A stretch of 7,644 nt of DNA from Chitinivibrionales bacterium (GCA_030593665.1 JAUVGS010000086.1:1-7644), one strand, 5' to 3'. Numbered from the stretch's first letter, positions 1 through 6,783 are shown. Numbers and translations: made by a program. Notes: generated from the letters alone by a model not told the origin.

Positions 1-405
1 GCAGTAGGAAAAGCTTCTTCGGAAGAGATCGATCGGATAAATATTTTACAGGCATCATTGCTCGCTATGAAGAGGGCACTTGAAACTCTTGATAGCGCTT
101 GGACACTGGTACTTGTTGATGGCAACACCCCAATGCGATCACTCACTTTAGCACAGCAGAAGCCTATTGTCCGTGGTGATGGTATCAGCGCATCGATCGC
201 AGCCGCTTCGATTATTGCGAAAGTGACCCGTGACAGGCTTATGCAGGAGTATCACTTCAGCTATCCGGTATATGGCTTTGACACAAACAAAGGGTATCCA
301 ACGGAAAAACACCGTAAATATGTTCTTGAAAACGGCATTTCACCAATTCACAGGAAATCCTTCTGTCAAAAAATTCTTACACAAACTGAGTTACATTTGG
401 TGTAG
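1..405 (+). CDS. rnhB: Ribonuclease HII, 3' part (5' end outside window)
   Basis: RNase HII cleaves the RNA strand of RNA-DNA hybrids and nicks 5' of single ribonucleotides left in DNA, starting ribonucleotide excision repair in the cytoplasm. The frame is open from base 1, giving 134 residues before TAG at 403-405. Family members have about 200 residues, so about a third is missing, including the first catalytic Asp-Glu (DEAGRG block). Visible are the opening VGKASSEEIDRINILQA, the catalytic Asp in LVDGN (codon 118-120), the GDGISASIAAASIIAKVTRD block with another catalytic Asp (codon 232-234), and the C-terminal signature GYPTEKH...SPIHRKSF. The internal ATG at 58 is not a start because homology extends upstream of it. 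The stop codon overlaps a small stem-loop repeat at 404-422. Identification is firm; the upstream context cannot be seen. Confidence 0.95.
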   Translation, partial: AVGKASSEEIDRINILQASLLAMKRALETLDSAWTLVLVDGNTPMRSLTLAQQKPIVRGDGISASIAAASIIAKVTRDRLMQEYHFSYPVYGFDTNKGYPTEKHRKYVLENGISPIHRKSFCQKILTQTELHLV

Positions 406-422
406 CCGTTCACGGCTTGAAA
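404..422 (+). repeat. Stem-loop repeat, copy 1 (3' of rnhB)
   Basis: The 19 bases AGCCGTTCACGGCTTGAAA form a 5-6 bp stem (AGCCG/CGGCT) that shares its first two bases with the rnhB stop codon. The same 19-mer with one substitution is on the minus strand at 5209-5227, downstream of tig. In both places it reads in the direction of transcription just after a gene. No run of T follows the stem, so it is a poor intrinsic terminator by classical rules. It could be a REP-like element or an mRNA 3'-end stabiliser. Its TTGAAA tail is also the start of the longer repeat at 417-474. Confidence 0.5.
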
Positions 423-474
423 TTTATTGGTCAGGCTTTAAAGTACCAATAGCTACTTCGTGGTGGAAATTAGG
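417..474 (+). repeat. Dispersed repeat, copy A (between rnhB and the flippase gene)
   Basis: This segment aligns with 7221-7283 in the same orientation. Bases 417-442 match 7221-7246 at 23 of 26 positions, and 443-471 match 7253-7281 at 28 of 29. Copy A lacks the six bases GCAGGT found at 7247-7252. The right-hand half, GTACCAATAGCTAC followed by CGTGGTGGAAATT, is nearly invariant. The repeat fills most of the 76-base gap between two genes and its right edge supplies the AGGGA that serves as ribosome binding site for the GTG at 482. Both strands stay open in at least one frame through both copies, so a coding origin cannot be excluded, but a non-coding mobile remnant is the simpler reading. 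Confidence 0.75.
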
Positions 475-484
475 GAAAAACGTG
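472..484 (+). promoter_or_regulatory. RBS and GTG start of the flippase-like gene
   Basis: AGGGA at 472-476 sits five bases upstream of GTG at 482-484. This choice of start places the predicted protein exactly at a short polar leader before the first hydrophobic helix. The same frame is open far upstream (an ATG at 230), but that stretch overlaps rnhB in another frame and crosses a repeat. Confidence 0.55.
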
Positions 485-1483
485 AATCTTTCCAAAATCG
501 GAAAAATACTGCTCGGTCTTATTATTGCCGCACTTGGATTATATATCTTTCTAAAAGATGTCAATATAAACAACCTGAAAGTAGAACTTCGTTCTATAAA
601 AATTTCTGCTCTCATTTTCAGTTGTATCCTGGCAATTCTCACGCTCTATCTGCGGTCCATCCGCTGGCGCCTCATTCTTCCGGACACACCAGGTACGACT
701 AAAAAACATCTTTTCAATAACGTGGTCATTGGTTTTATGATAAATAATATTTTACCGGCTCGTATCGGTGAAGTCGCACGGGCGTTTATTCTCTGGCGCA
801 AAAACAAATTTCCAGCGGTTATCTGTATCGGGACTCTTATCCTGGAACGTATTATTGATCTGCTTGTTTTTATGATTTTTTTCATTGTACCGGTATTCAT
901 TCTCCCGCAATGCTCCTCTTTACGTATTTTTGCCCTTATCTTGAGTGCTGTTATTCTGATTTGTATTGCCGGTATGATCTTTTTTGTCCGATATAATGCA
1001 GTGACCGTTAAACTGGGTAAATGGATAATATCAAAAGCGCCGGCGAAATTCAGAATAAAACTGACACAAATTGGTAGGGAGCTTGTTTCAAATCTCGGCT
1101 GGCTGCACTCACCAAAACGAATCATCATGGTACTACTCTTTTCATTTCTGACAACACTATGTTATCCCGTAACTATTATCCTTCTTGCCGGAAAAACCGA
1201 TATCTCTTTTGGCCTTATCGAAGGAATGTTTGCACAGGCATTTGCTGCATTCGGCGCAGCTATCCCCCTTGCTCCCGGCTATGTTGGAACGTTACATGCA
1301 ATCATGCTTCAGGGATTGTCGATTCTTGGTATGAACATTGATCACGCGCGTGCTCTGGTAATTGTTTATCATATAATCAACTATATCCCGATTACTGTCC
1401 TGGGATTGATTCTTTTTTTCAAAATGAATCTCTCTTTTAAAGAAATCGCTGATGCAAAGGATATTATAGAGCAGGAGAAATGA
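482..1483 (+). CDS. Flippase-like membrane protein, UPF0104 / LPG-synthase TM-domain family
   Basis: This is a 333-residue polytopic inner-membrane protein related to the transmembrane half of MprF (lysyl-phosphatidylglycerol synthase) and to other UPF0104 proteins, a family linked to moving or presenting lipid-linked substrates. No aminoacyl-transferase domain is attached. The sequence shows a helix at about residues 7-24, a second at 41-58 followed by the typical LRSIRWRL, the hallmark NNILPARIGEVAR at 88-100, LERIIDL at 121-127, two long hydrophobic helices at about 127-165, and the late signature AAIPLAPGYVGTLHA near residue 260, then two more helices. GTG at 482 is chosen because of the RBS and because the protein then begins just before helix 1. 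It lies 76 bases after rnhB and 65 before the MoxR gene, so co-transcription is possible. The substrate is unknown; family assignment is strong. Confidence 0.88.
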   Translation: MNLSKIGKILLGLIIAALGLYIFLKDVNINNLKVELRSIKISALIFSCILAILTLYLRSIRWRLILPDTPGTTKKHLFNNVVIGFMINNILPARIGEVARAFILWRKNKFPAVICIGTLILERIIDLLVFMIFFIVPVFILPQCSSLRIFALILSAVILICIAGMIFFVRYNAVTVKLGKWIISKAPAKFRIKLTQIGRELVSNLGWLHSPKRIIMVLLFSFLTTLCYPVTIILLAGKTDISFGLIEGMFAQAFAAFGAAIPLAPGYVGTLHAIMLQGLSILGMNIDHARALVIVYHIINYIPITVLGLILFFKMNLSFKEIADAKDIIEQEK

Positions 1484-1537
1484 TACTTTAACTATTTTAT
1501 TTGTTCGCTTCTTTTTATCGTTCATCCCAATTATCTT

Positions 1538-1551
1538 GAGGGGAAAACATG
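1538..1551 (+). promoter_or_regulatory. RBS and ATG start of the MoxR gene
   Basis: GAGGGG at 1538-1543 lies five bases before ATG 1549-1551, a strong Shine-Dalgarno at good spacing. The 65-base gap upstream (1484-1548) is pyrimidine-rich and shows no clear hairpin. Confidence 0.7.
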
Positions 1552-2547
1552 TCCGAACAACGTGATGATGTTTCATTGGTCAGTGAAGTTAAAACTGCTG
1601 CGGCTATTATTAAAAAGGAACTGCATAAACGTATCGTTGGACAGGATGCCGTTATAGATGATATGCTTGCCTGTTTTCTTTCAGGCGGACACTGCCTGCT
1701 TATCGGTGTTCCCGGTCTCGCCAAGACAATGCTCGTTTCAAGTCTGGCTCAATGTCTTGATCTTGCATTCAACAGAATACAGTTTACCCCAGATTTAATG
1801 CCTGCTGATATTACCGGATCAGAAATTTTATACGAAGATAGGGCGACCGGCAACAGGGAGTTTCGTTTCGTCAAGGGGCCGATTTTTAGCAACATTGTAT
1901 TAGCGGACGAGATAAACCGTACACCGCCAAAGACACAATCTGCCCTGCTCCAGGCCATGCAGGAGCATGAAGTAACCAGTTCGGGACACACTTATCCGCT
2001 TCCCGCACCGTTCTGGATTCTGGCAACACAGAACCCGATTGAACAGGAAGGCACCTATCCGCTTCCTGAGGCACAGCAGGACCGATTCATGTTCTCCATA
2101 GAAATTGACTATCCGGATGCCCAATCTGAAATACAAATCGTTAAAAGAACCACAATCCCGCAACGGGAAAAACTTTCGGTGGTTCTTGCATCGGACCGGC
2201 TTGGCATGTTCAGGGATCTTGTCTGGCGGGTACCGGTTGCTGATTCCGTCGTTTCCTATGCAGTCACCCTTTCACGTGCTACACGCCCCAATGATGATGC
2301 CTGCTCCGAAGCTGTCAAGAAGTTACTGACCTGGGGTGCAGGACCGCGGGCGTCACAGTTTCTTATTCTTGCGGCAAAAGCACATGCTGTCCTTGAAGGC
2401 CGGCCAACCCCTGATAAAAATGATGTCAAGCGGGCTGCCTATCCAGTGCTGCGCCATCGCTTAGTGCGATCTTTCCATGCGGAAGCTGAAGGTATTTCTT
2501 CGAATGGTATTATTGGGATGATACTTGAATCTGTAAACACTCTTTAA
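1549..2547 (+). CDS. MoxR-family AAA+ ATPase
   Basis: This 332-residue protein is an AAA+ ATPase of the MoxR class, chaperone-like ATPases thought to help mature or activate partner proteins, often von Willebrand A-domain proteins, sometimes with metal insertion. Visible in order are the N-terminal KRIVGQDAVID, Walker A GVPGLAKT at 53-60, the MoxR block RIQFTPDLMPADITG at 76-90, Walker B IVLADE with INR at 116-124, sensor 1 ATQNP with Asn162, the EAQQDRF arginine-finger region near Arg179, and sensor 2 in GAGPRAS near residue 270 in the C-terminal lid domain. Length is normal. Usual partners (DUF58 and VWA/TPR Bat-like genes) do not follow: after the TAA the next gene is convergent. Partners may lie elsewhere. 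Family call is firm, specific role unknown. Confidence 0.93.
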   Translation: MSEQRDDVSLVSEVKTAAAIIKKELHKRIVGQDAVIDDMLACFLSGGHCLLIGVPGLAKTMLVSSLAQCLDLAFNRIQFTPDLMPADITGSEILYEDRATGNREFRFVKGPIFSNIVLADEINRTPPKTQSALLQAMQEHEVTSSGHTYPLPAPFWILATQNPIEQEGTYPLPEAQQDRFMFSIEIDYPDAQSEIQIVKRTTIPQREKLSVVLASDRLGMFRDLVWRVPVADSVVSYAVTLSRATRPNDDACSEAVKKLLTWGAGPRASQFLILAAKAHAVLEGRPTPDKNDVKRAAYPVLRHRLVRSFHAEAEGISSNGIIGMILESVNTL

Positions 2548-2578
2548 TTTTGGGTTTTGGATTTCAACCACGGTTACG

Positions 2579-3139
2579 CTAATCCTTATCTTCCGTTTCA
2601 AACACCATCTGCCCCTTCTTGGTATCATAGAAACATTTAGCGCATCTGTGTTTGAGGTCACTGCAGGAGATTTCCAGAGTATCGACACCACCGGTAGTAC
2701 ACTGTTTTACCCTGAGGAGCAGTTTATCTTTGCCGATAAACGTTCTATAAAACACACCATGCGCACGCGTTGAGTCTGCCGGATCGACCCAACGGAACAT
2801 AATGAGCAGTATACCTTTATCATTATTTTTAACTCGCGCAAGGGTTGCGTAGGATATTGATTTCTCAAGAAAATCACCTATCGCCAGCATTTTCCAGGAA
2901 TATGCGGTAATCGAATCCTGAGGTCCGGTAAAACCTGCCGTCTTATAATTAAGCAATTCAAATTCACCATACTCATCAAGGAGAAACTTATGGTCATGAT
3001 ACCAGAGACTGGTCAGTCCTCCGTGGGAAAGCGGCGGTAAAGGAACCTGCATTGCCGTTGATTTTTTCTGGGATTTTTCCTGAGTAGTACCCGGCAGGCA
3101 TATAATAAGTATGGTCAGCATAACAGAAACAAAACGCAT
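2579..3139 (-). CDS. Unrecognised exported protein, last gene of the clpP-clpX operon
   Basis: I do not recognise this 186-residue protein. It starts with a signal-peptide-like segment: Arg at position 2, a hydrophobic core (VSVMLTILIICL) and a likely cleavage region around PGTTQ at 16-20. Cys14 is not in a convincing lipobox, so a periplasmic or secreted form is more likely than a lipoprotein. The middle is soluble and rich in aromatic and beta-prone residues. Four Cys cluster near the end, at 147, 159, 166 and 169, the last two as CAKC. The ATG at 3139 was chosen over an upstream extension because the perfect AAGGAGGAG at 3142-3150 (minus strand) precedes it and begins inside the clpX stop codon, giving a 10-base gap to clpX. 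This strongly suggests co-transcription. There is no sequence evidence for a functional link to proteolysis. Confidence 0.75.
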   Translation of the reverse strand: MRFVSVMLTILIICLPGTTQEKSQKKSTAMQVPLPPLSHGGLTSLWYHDHKFLLDEYGEFELLNYKTAGFTGPQDSITAYSWKMLAIGDFLEKSISYATLARVKNNDKGILLIMFRWVDPADSTRAHGVFYRTFIGKDKLLLRVKQCTTGGVDTLEISCSDLKHRCAKCFYDTKKGQMVFETEDKD

Positions 3140-3152
3140 AACTCCTCCTTCA
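3139..3152 (-). promoter_or_regulatory. Shine-Dalgarno overlapping the clpX stop
   Basis: Read on the minus strand, the clpX TGA runs straight into AAGGAGGAG, whose first A is the last base of the stop, and ATG follows four bases later (GTTATG). It fixes the start of the downstream exported protein at 3139 and suggests translational coupling to clpX. Confidence 0.75.
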
Positions 3153-4400
3153 GGCAGTTTTCTTCTGCTTTTTGAGTGTATAGACCGGTTCAATTTTTTT
3201 ACGGATAACATCCTTTGTAACAAGCACCTCTTTTATTTCCTTACGGGAGGGTATTTCAAACATTATCTGCATCAGAGCACTTTCCAGGACATTGCGCAAA
3301 CCGCGTGCTCCCGTCTTTTTTTCTATGGCTACGGCGACCGTCTCATGTAACGCTTCCTGAGCAAAAATCAGACGAACATCTTCCATGGCAAGCAGTTTCT
3401 GATACTGCTTTACTAATGAGTTCTTCGGCTCAACAAGTATACGCAGCAACGATTCTTCATCAAGGTCATCAAGCCCGAAGATCGCAGGTACCCGTCCGAC
3501 AAGCTCCGGTATCAAGCCAAATTTAATAATATCATCAGGCTCAACTTTACTGAGTTTTTCACCTATGCGCTCTTTCCCTCGTTTATTGATCGGTGCAGTA
3601 AATCCCATACGGCTTTCACCGATACGTTTTTCAATGATATCTTCCAGCCCGACAAAGGCGCCTCCACAGATAAAAAGAATATCTCGCGTATTTATCTGAA
3701 TAAGATTCTGCTCCGGATGCTTCCTGCCACCTTTGGGCGGGATACTCGCAACGGTTCCCTCAAGGATCTTCAGCATTGCCTGCTGAACTCCTTCACCGGA
3801 CACATCGCGGGTTATCGAGGGATTGGCGGATTTACGGGAAATCTTATCGAATTCATCAATATAAATAATACCTTTTTCAGCCTTTGCCACTTCGTAATCT
3901 GCCGCCTGCAACAGGCGTACCAGCATATTCTCCACATCCTCGCCGACATACCCCGCTTCAGTAAAAATAGTGGCATCAACAATACTGAAGGGTACTTTAA
4001 GCATTTTAGCCAGGGTCTGAGCAATAAGGGTTTTTCCCGTACCGGTCGGGCCGATAAGGAGAATATTTGATTTTTCTATTTCAACGTCATCACTCTTTAC
4101 CGATCGTGAAAGAAGCCGTTTGTAATGGTTGTAGGCAGCAACACTGACACCAATTTTAACCTCTTCCTGGCTTATTATGTAAGTATCGAGAAATTCTTTC
4201 ATTTCACGGGGAGTCGGCAGATCTTCAATTCTGAGATCTCCCGGCATCCGGACTTTCTCATCCTTGAGAATAGTATTACACATGTCAACACACTCATTGC
4301 AGATATAGACCGATGGGCCGGTTATCAGCTTGTCAACCGCGCTGGCGCCCTTACCGCAAAACGAACATCGAATGGTGCTATACTTTTTTCTCTCAGCCAT
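3150..4400 (-). CDS. clpX: ATP-dependent Clp protease ATP-binding subunit ClpX
   Basis: ClpX is the hexameric AAA+ unfoldase that recognises degrons such as ssrA tags, unfolds substrates and threads them into ClpP. The 416 residues match the family length (E. coli about 424). Features in order are the zinc-binding domain C12-x2-C15 and C34-x2-C37, Walker A GPTGTGKT at 117-124, pore-1 loop GYVG at 150-153, Walker B IIYIDE at 178-183, RKH substrate loop at 226-228, ClpP-docking loop MGF at 265-267 (usually IGF or LGF, a mild change), arginine finger in ELVGRVPA near Arg303, and sensor 2 GARGLR at 364-369. ATG at 4400 is five bases after the clpP stop, without a strong RBS, which suggests coupling to clpP. 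All catalytic and docking elements look intact. Confidence 0.98.
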   Translation of the reverse strand: MAERKKYSTIRCSFCGKGASAVDKLITGPSVYICNECVDMCNTILKDEKVRMPGDLRIEDLPTPREMKEFLDTYIISQEEVKIGVSVAAYNHYKRLLSRSVKSDDVEIEKSNILLIGPTGTGKTLIAQTLAKMLKVPFSIVDATIFTEAGYVGEDVENMLVRLLQAADYEVAKAEKGIIYIDEFDKISRKSANPSITRDVSGEGVQQAMLKILEGTVASIPPKGGRKHPEQNLIQINTRDILFICGGAFVGLEDIIEKRIGESRMGFTAPINKRGKERIGEKLSKVEPDDIIKFGLIPELVGRVPAIFGLDDLDEESLLRILVEPKNSLVKQYQKLLAMEDVRLIFAQEALHETVAVAIEKKTGARGLRNVLESALMQIMFEIPSRKEIKEVLVTKDVIRKKIEPVYTLKKQKKTA

Positions 4401-4405
4401 GGGTG

Positions 4406-4993
4406 TTAATTCCGTTTCTTGAGAATTTCATCGATAATGCCATAATTCAGTGCCTCCTGTGCATCCATAAAGAAATTACGGTCAGTATCTTTTCGAATAA
4501 GCTCAGGGTTCTGATCTGTATGTTTGACAAGAATTTCGGTAAGGGTATTCTTGATACGTATTATCTCTTTCGCATGAATGGCAACATCAGTCGCCTGTCC
4601 GGTAACACCACCGATTGGCTGATGCAGCATGACACGTGAATGAGGCAGGGCGTAACGTTTACCCTTGGTCCCGGCTGCAAGGAGTACCGCCGCCATACTT
4701 GAGGCCTGCCCAATACAAATTGTGCTGATATCAGGCTTGATAAATTGAATGGTGTCATAAATGGCCAGACCGGATGACACATATCCGCCGGGTGAATTGA
4801 TATAAATGGTTATATCCTTATCAGAGTCCTCATATTCTAAAAAAATCAACTGAGCCATGACAAGATCAGCAATTACTTCATTGATATCCGTACCAAGAAA
4901 AATTATTCGTTCTTTTAGCAATCGAGAATAAATATCATATTGGCGTTCACCTCTACCAGTACTTTCAATTACATAAGGCATTGTACCTGACAT
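4406..4993 (-). CDS. clpP: ATP-dependent Clp protease proteolytic subunit ClpP, with Asn at the triad Asp position
   Basis: ClpP forms a double-heptamer serine-protease chamber that degrades proteins delivered by ClpX. Using ATG 4993 it has 195 residues, a normal length. AAAGGA at 5003-5008 is nine bases from this ATG; a TTG at 4999 would be only three bases away, so ATG is preferred. Family features are [22 protein letters not shown] near the N-terminus, NSPGG at 66-70, nucleophile Ser99 in GQASSMAA, and His124 in MLHQP. In the C-terminal KDTDRNFFM block the residue aligned with the catalytic Asp of E. coli (TERDRF) and B. subtilis (TDRDNF) is Asn173 (codon AAT, 4475-4477). From family knowledge, Listeria ClpP1 carries Asn here and is weak alone. 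No second clpP is in the window. Identity is certain; activity is the open point. Confidence 0.97.
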   Translation of the reverse strand: MSGTMPYVIESTGRGERQYDIYSRLLKERIIFLGTDINEVIADLVMAQLIFLEYEDSDKDITIYINSPGGYVSSGLAIYDTIQFIKPDISTICIGQASSMAAVLLAAGTKGKRYALPHSRVMLHQPIGGVTGQATDVAIHAKEIIRIKNTLTEILVKHTDQNPELIRKDTDRNFFMDAQEALNYGIIDEILKKRN

Positions 4994-5107
4994 GTGCAAA
5001 AATCCTTTCTTAAATTCAAAATCTTTAACAGTATTTTATCAAACCTTACCACTCTATGAAAAATATGTTTTAGTAGTATATAATAGATAATACTCCTTTT
5101 AATATTA

Positions 5108-5136
5108 ATTATAAATCAATGTATCATGCATTTACA
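5108..5136 (-). promoter_or_regulatory. Possible promoter for clpP-clpX
   Basis: On the minus strand TATAAT (5108-5113) is preceded after 17 bases by TGTAAA (5131-5136), a poor -35 match. It would give a leader of about 110 bases before clpP. The whole 4994-5271 spacer between clpP and tig is AT-rich and has no open frame of interest, so a chance TATAAT is quite likely. Whether tig and clpP share a transcript is not shown. Confidence 0.25.
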
Positions 5137-5180
5137 CATCTTTATACATCGGATTAATTCTTTTTCATTCGTAAATATTG

Positions 5181-5212
5181 TTTCCATTTTCCAATTTCTA
5201 ATTTCCATTTTC
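5181..5212. repeat. Heptamer tandem repeat (TTTCYAW)
   Basis: Four complete heptamers follow one another: TTTCCAT, TTTCCAA, TTTCTAA, TTTCCAT, then a partial TTTC. They run straight into the stem-loop repeat at 5209-5227. The array sits in the tig-clpP spacer, just downstream of tig. Copy number at such arrays can vary by slippage. Confidence 0.7.
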
Positions 5213-5227
5213 AAGCCGTGACCGGCT
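5209..5227 (-). repeat. Stem-loop repeat, copy 2 (3' of tig)
   Basis: On the minus strand this reads AGCCGGTCACGGCTTGAAA, 18 of 19 identical to the copy at 404-422, with stem AGCCG/CGGCT and loop GTCA. It begins 44 bases after the tig stop codon, in the same orientation to its upstream gene as copy 1 has to rnhB. No T-tract follows, so classical intrinsic termination is doubtful. Confidence 0.5.
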
Positions 5228-5271
5228 GCCATTTTAAACAAACAAATAGTAATTACTCCTGGCAAGACAGT

Positions 5272-6534
5272 CTATTTACCATCCTCCCACTGCACTTCAC
5301 CAATCAATGCATCAAGCGTTTTCTGCTCCCGTGTTTCCTCACGAATCCTGGTGGTGGTACCGTTTTTCCTCATAGCGGCTTTCACCTCTTCAAACGGTTT
5401 ATTATACTGGGCAGCAATCAGCTTGATTTTTTTATCAACCTCTTCCTGCGTTGCTTTAATTTTTTCCCTGGCAGCGATATAGTCAATAATACGATAGCGC
5501 TTTATTGCCCGAACACCAACGTCCCTAAATCGGTTATCGACCTCTTCACGGTCAGGCCCTTTTCCCTGAGGATAGTGACGCGCCTGCTCTTCCATCACTT
5601 TATCCAGGTAGAACTCAACCCGTGAAGGAGGCACCTCAAATTTGTTATGCTCAATAAGCGCATCAATAGCTTTATCGTGAGCTTCCGTGCGGGCACGCTC
5701 CTTTTCCTGCGCTTCAAGGTCATCCAAAATAGCCTTTTTCAAAGCATCTATATCGGCGAAATTACCCACCTTTTTACAAAACTCCTCATTGATCTCCGGA
5801 ATGTTTTTCTCCTGAACCTTGTTCACTTTAACGGTCAAATCAACTGATTTTCCAGCGATATCCTGAATATGATACTCTTTCGGAAATTTAACCGTCAGCT
5901 CCTTTTCTTCCCCGGTAGAAAGGCCAAGCAGTCCCTTGTCAAAATCCTTAAGTGTGCCCTTGCCAATTTCAATCGGATAGAGCGGTGATTTAAGGTCTGC
6001 CCTGGGCTCACCATCTACCATTGCATTCACATATTCAATCGAAACAAGATCACCCTTTTTTGATGCGCGATCAACATCCTTTACTTCAGCCATCCGTTCC
6101 CGGAGGTCGTTAAGTGTATTTTCAACATTACTATCCTTTACCTTCCCGGATACCACTTTAATTTTAAGCTTTTTATACCCTGAAATTTCTATCTTCGGAT
6201 CAACTTCAACTTCAGCTTTAAATGAAACAGGTTTTCCCTCTTCCGATTTCATATCGGAGATTTTTGCCTCATTAACAGGAAGTATCTCATTCTCGGTACA
6301 TGCCTGCCGGTATGATTTATTAATCAATTCATCTATAATCTCAGCCCTGATAACCGCACCGAATCTGGTTTTAATGATATTGGAAGGTACTTTTCCCGGA
6401 CGGAATCCAGGTAACTTCACTTTTCTTTTATACTTGTTCATCTTACTATCAAACTCTTTCTGAACATCTTCATCCGGTATTTCGATATCGATTACCCGCT
6501 GCCAGGCTTGCGGTTCTGATACAGTTGTTTTCAA
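5272..6534 (-). CDS. tig: Trigger factor (ribosome-bound chaperone and prolyl isomerase)
   Basis: Trigger factor binds the ribosome near the exit tunnel and shields nascent chains; its middle domain has an FKBP-type prolyl isomerase fold. The protein has 420 residues (E. coli 432). Domain 1 covers about residues 1-150 with the ribosome-docking signature GFRPGKVP at 43-50. The FKBP-like domain covers about 157-245 (KKGDLVSIEYV ... EEKELTVKFPKEYHIQDIAGK). The rest is the charged helical C-terminal substrate-binding region, ending WEDGK before TAG. The start is TTG at 6532-6534: the purine-rich AGGAAGGG lies nine bases upstream and the N-terminal MKTTVSEP fits family starts, whereas no ATG is available in frame nearby. 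A weak start codon may limit translation. It lies upstream of clpP-clpX on the same strand, the widely conserved order. Confidence 0.97.
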   Translation of the reverse strand: MKTTVSEPQAWQRVIDIEIPDEDVQKEFDSKMNKYKRKVKLPGFRPGKVPSNIIKTRFGAVIRAEIIDELINKSYRQACTENEILPVNEAKISDMKSEEGKPVSFKAEVEVDPKIEISGYKKLKIKVVSGKVKDSNVENTLNDLRERMAEVKDVDRASKKGDLVSIEYVNAMVDGEPRADLKSPLYPIEIGKGTLKDFDKGLLGLSTGEEKELTVKFPKEYHIQDIAGKSVDLTVKVNKVQEKNIPEINEEFCKKVGNFADIDALKKAILDDLEAQEKERARTEAHDKAIDALIEHNKFEVPPSRVEFYLDKVMEEQARHYPQGKGPDREEVDNRFRDVGVRAIKRYRIIDYIAAREKIKATQEEVDKKIKLIAAQYNKPFEEVKAAMRKNGTTTRIREETREQKTLDALIGEVQWEDGK

Positions 6535-6604
6535 TGGTTATTTCCCTTCCTTTAAAATTGCCACAAAGCTTGCCGATTTATGAAAGTTAATTTTTTTTGA
6601 AACA

Positions 6605-6686
6605 TGCGAGAAGGGGGATTTGAACCCCCACAGGTTACCCCACTAGATCCTAAGTCTAGCGCGTCTGCCAATTCCGCCATTCTCGC
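6605..6686 (-). tRNA. tRNA-Leu, anticodon UAG
   Basis: Read on the minus strand, the acceptor stem GCGAGAA (6680-6686) pairs perfectly with TTCTCGC (6606-6612), with discriminator A at 6605. The anticodon arm is CTAGA, loop CTTAGGA, TCTAG, giving anticodon TAG at 6650-6652. A long class II variable arm follows, and the T arm is GGGGG, TTCAAAT, CCCCC. Class II shape plus anticodon identifies leucine (reads CUN, chiefly CUA). CCA is not encoded: the next bases are TGT. It lies 70 bases upstream of tig on the same strand, so it may be processed from the same transcript. Confidence 0.97.
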
Positions 6687-6713
6687 GATATTTACCTGTG
6701 TAAAGAGTGTACA

Positions 6714-6742
6714 AAAATAGTTGATTTTGAGAAAATGTACAA
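6714..6742 (-). promoter_or_regulatory. Possible promoter for tRNA-Leu and tig
   Basis: On the minus strand TTGTAC (6737-6742) and TATTTT (6714-6719) are 17 bases apart. Matches to the sigma-70 consensus are modest (3/6 and 4/6), but the position is right: transcription would begin about 20 bases before the mature tRNA 5' end. Two TGTACA palindromes (6708-6713 and 6736-6741) flank the spacer and could be an operator or chance. Confidence 0.4.
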
Positions 6743-6764
6743 CCTATGAAAGGAAAATGTTGCT

Positions 6765-6783
6765 CCGGGAACGAGATTCCTGG
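6765..6783. other. Hairpin in the gene-poor region
   Basis: CCGGGAA and TTCCTGG pair over seven positions with one G-U wobble around the loop CGAGA. A second potential hairpin is 50 bases on, from two CCATGG sites at 6816-6821 and 6833-6838. Between 6743 and 6927 I see no open frame with recognisable homology; these hairpins are the only structure I can support there. Confidence 0.4.

Noticed and set aside
646..1128. 160-codon minus-strand open frame inside the flippase gene
   Set aside because: It is antisense to a well-supported gene and shows no recognisable motif or ribosome binding site.
230..1483. A 417-codon reading of the flippase gene starting at ATG 230
   Set aside because: Its first 80 or so codons overlap rnhB in another frame and run through a repeat; UPF0104 similarity begins at the GTG at 482, which has its own Shine-Dalgarno.
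2548..2578. Bidirectional terminator between the convergent MoxR and exported-protein genes
   Set aside because: Only a 4-pair AACC/GGTT match with a 2-base loop is present and no T-tract adjoins it.
6605..6760. tRNA-Leu as the attachment site of an integrated element
   Set aside because: The decayed DNA lies on the 5' side of the tRNA, integrases usually target the 3' part, and I saw no second copy of the tRNA end in the window.
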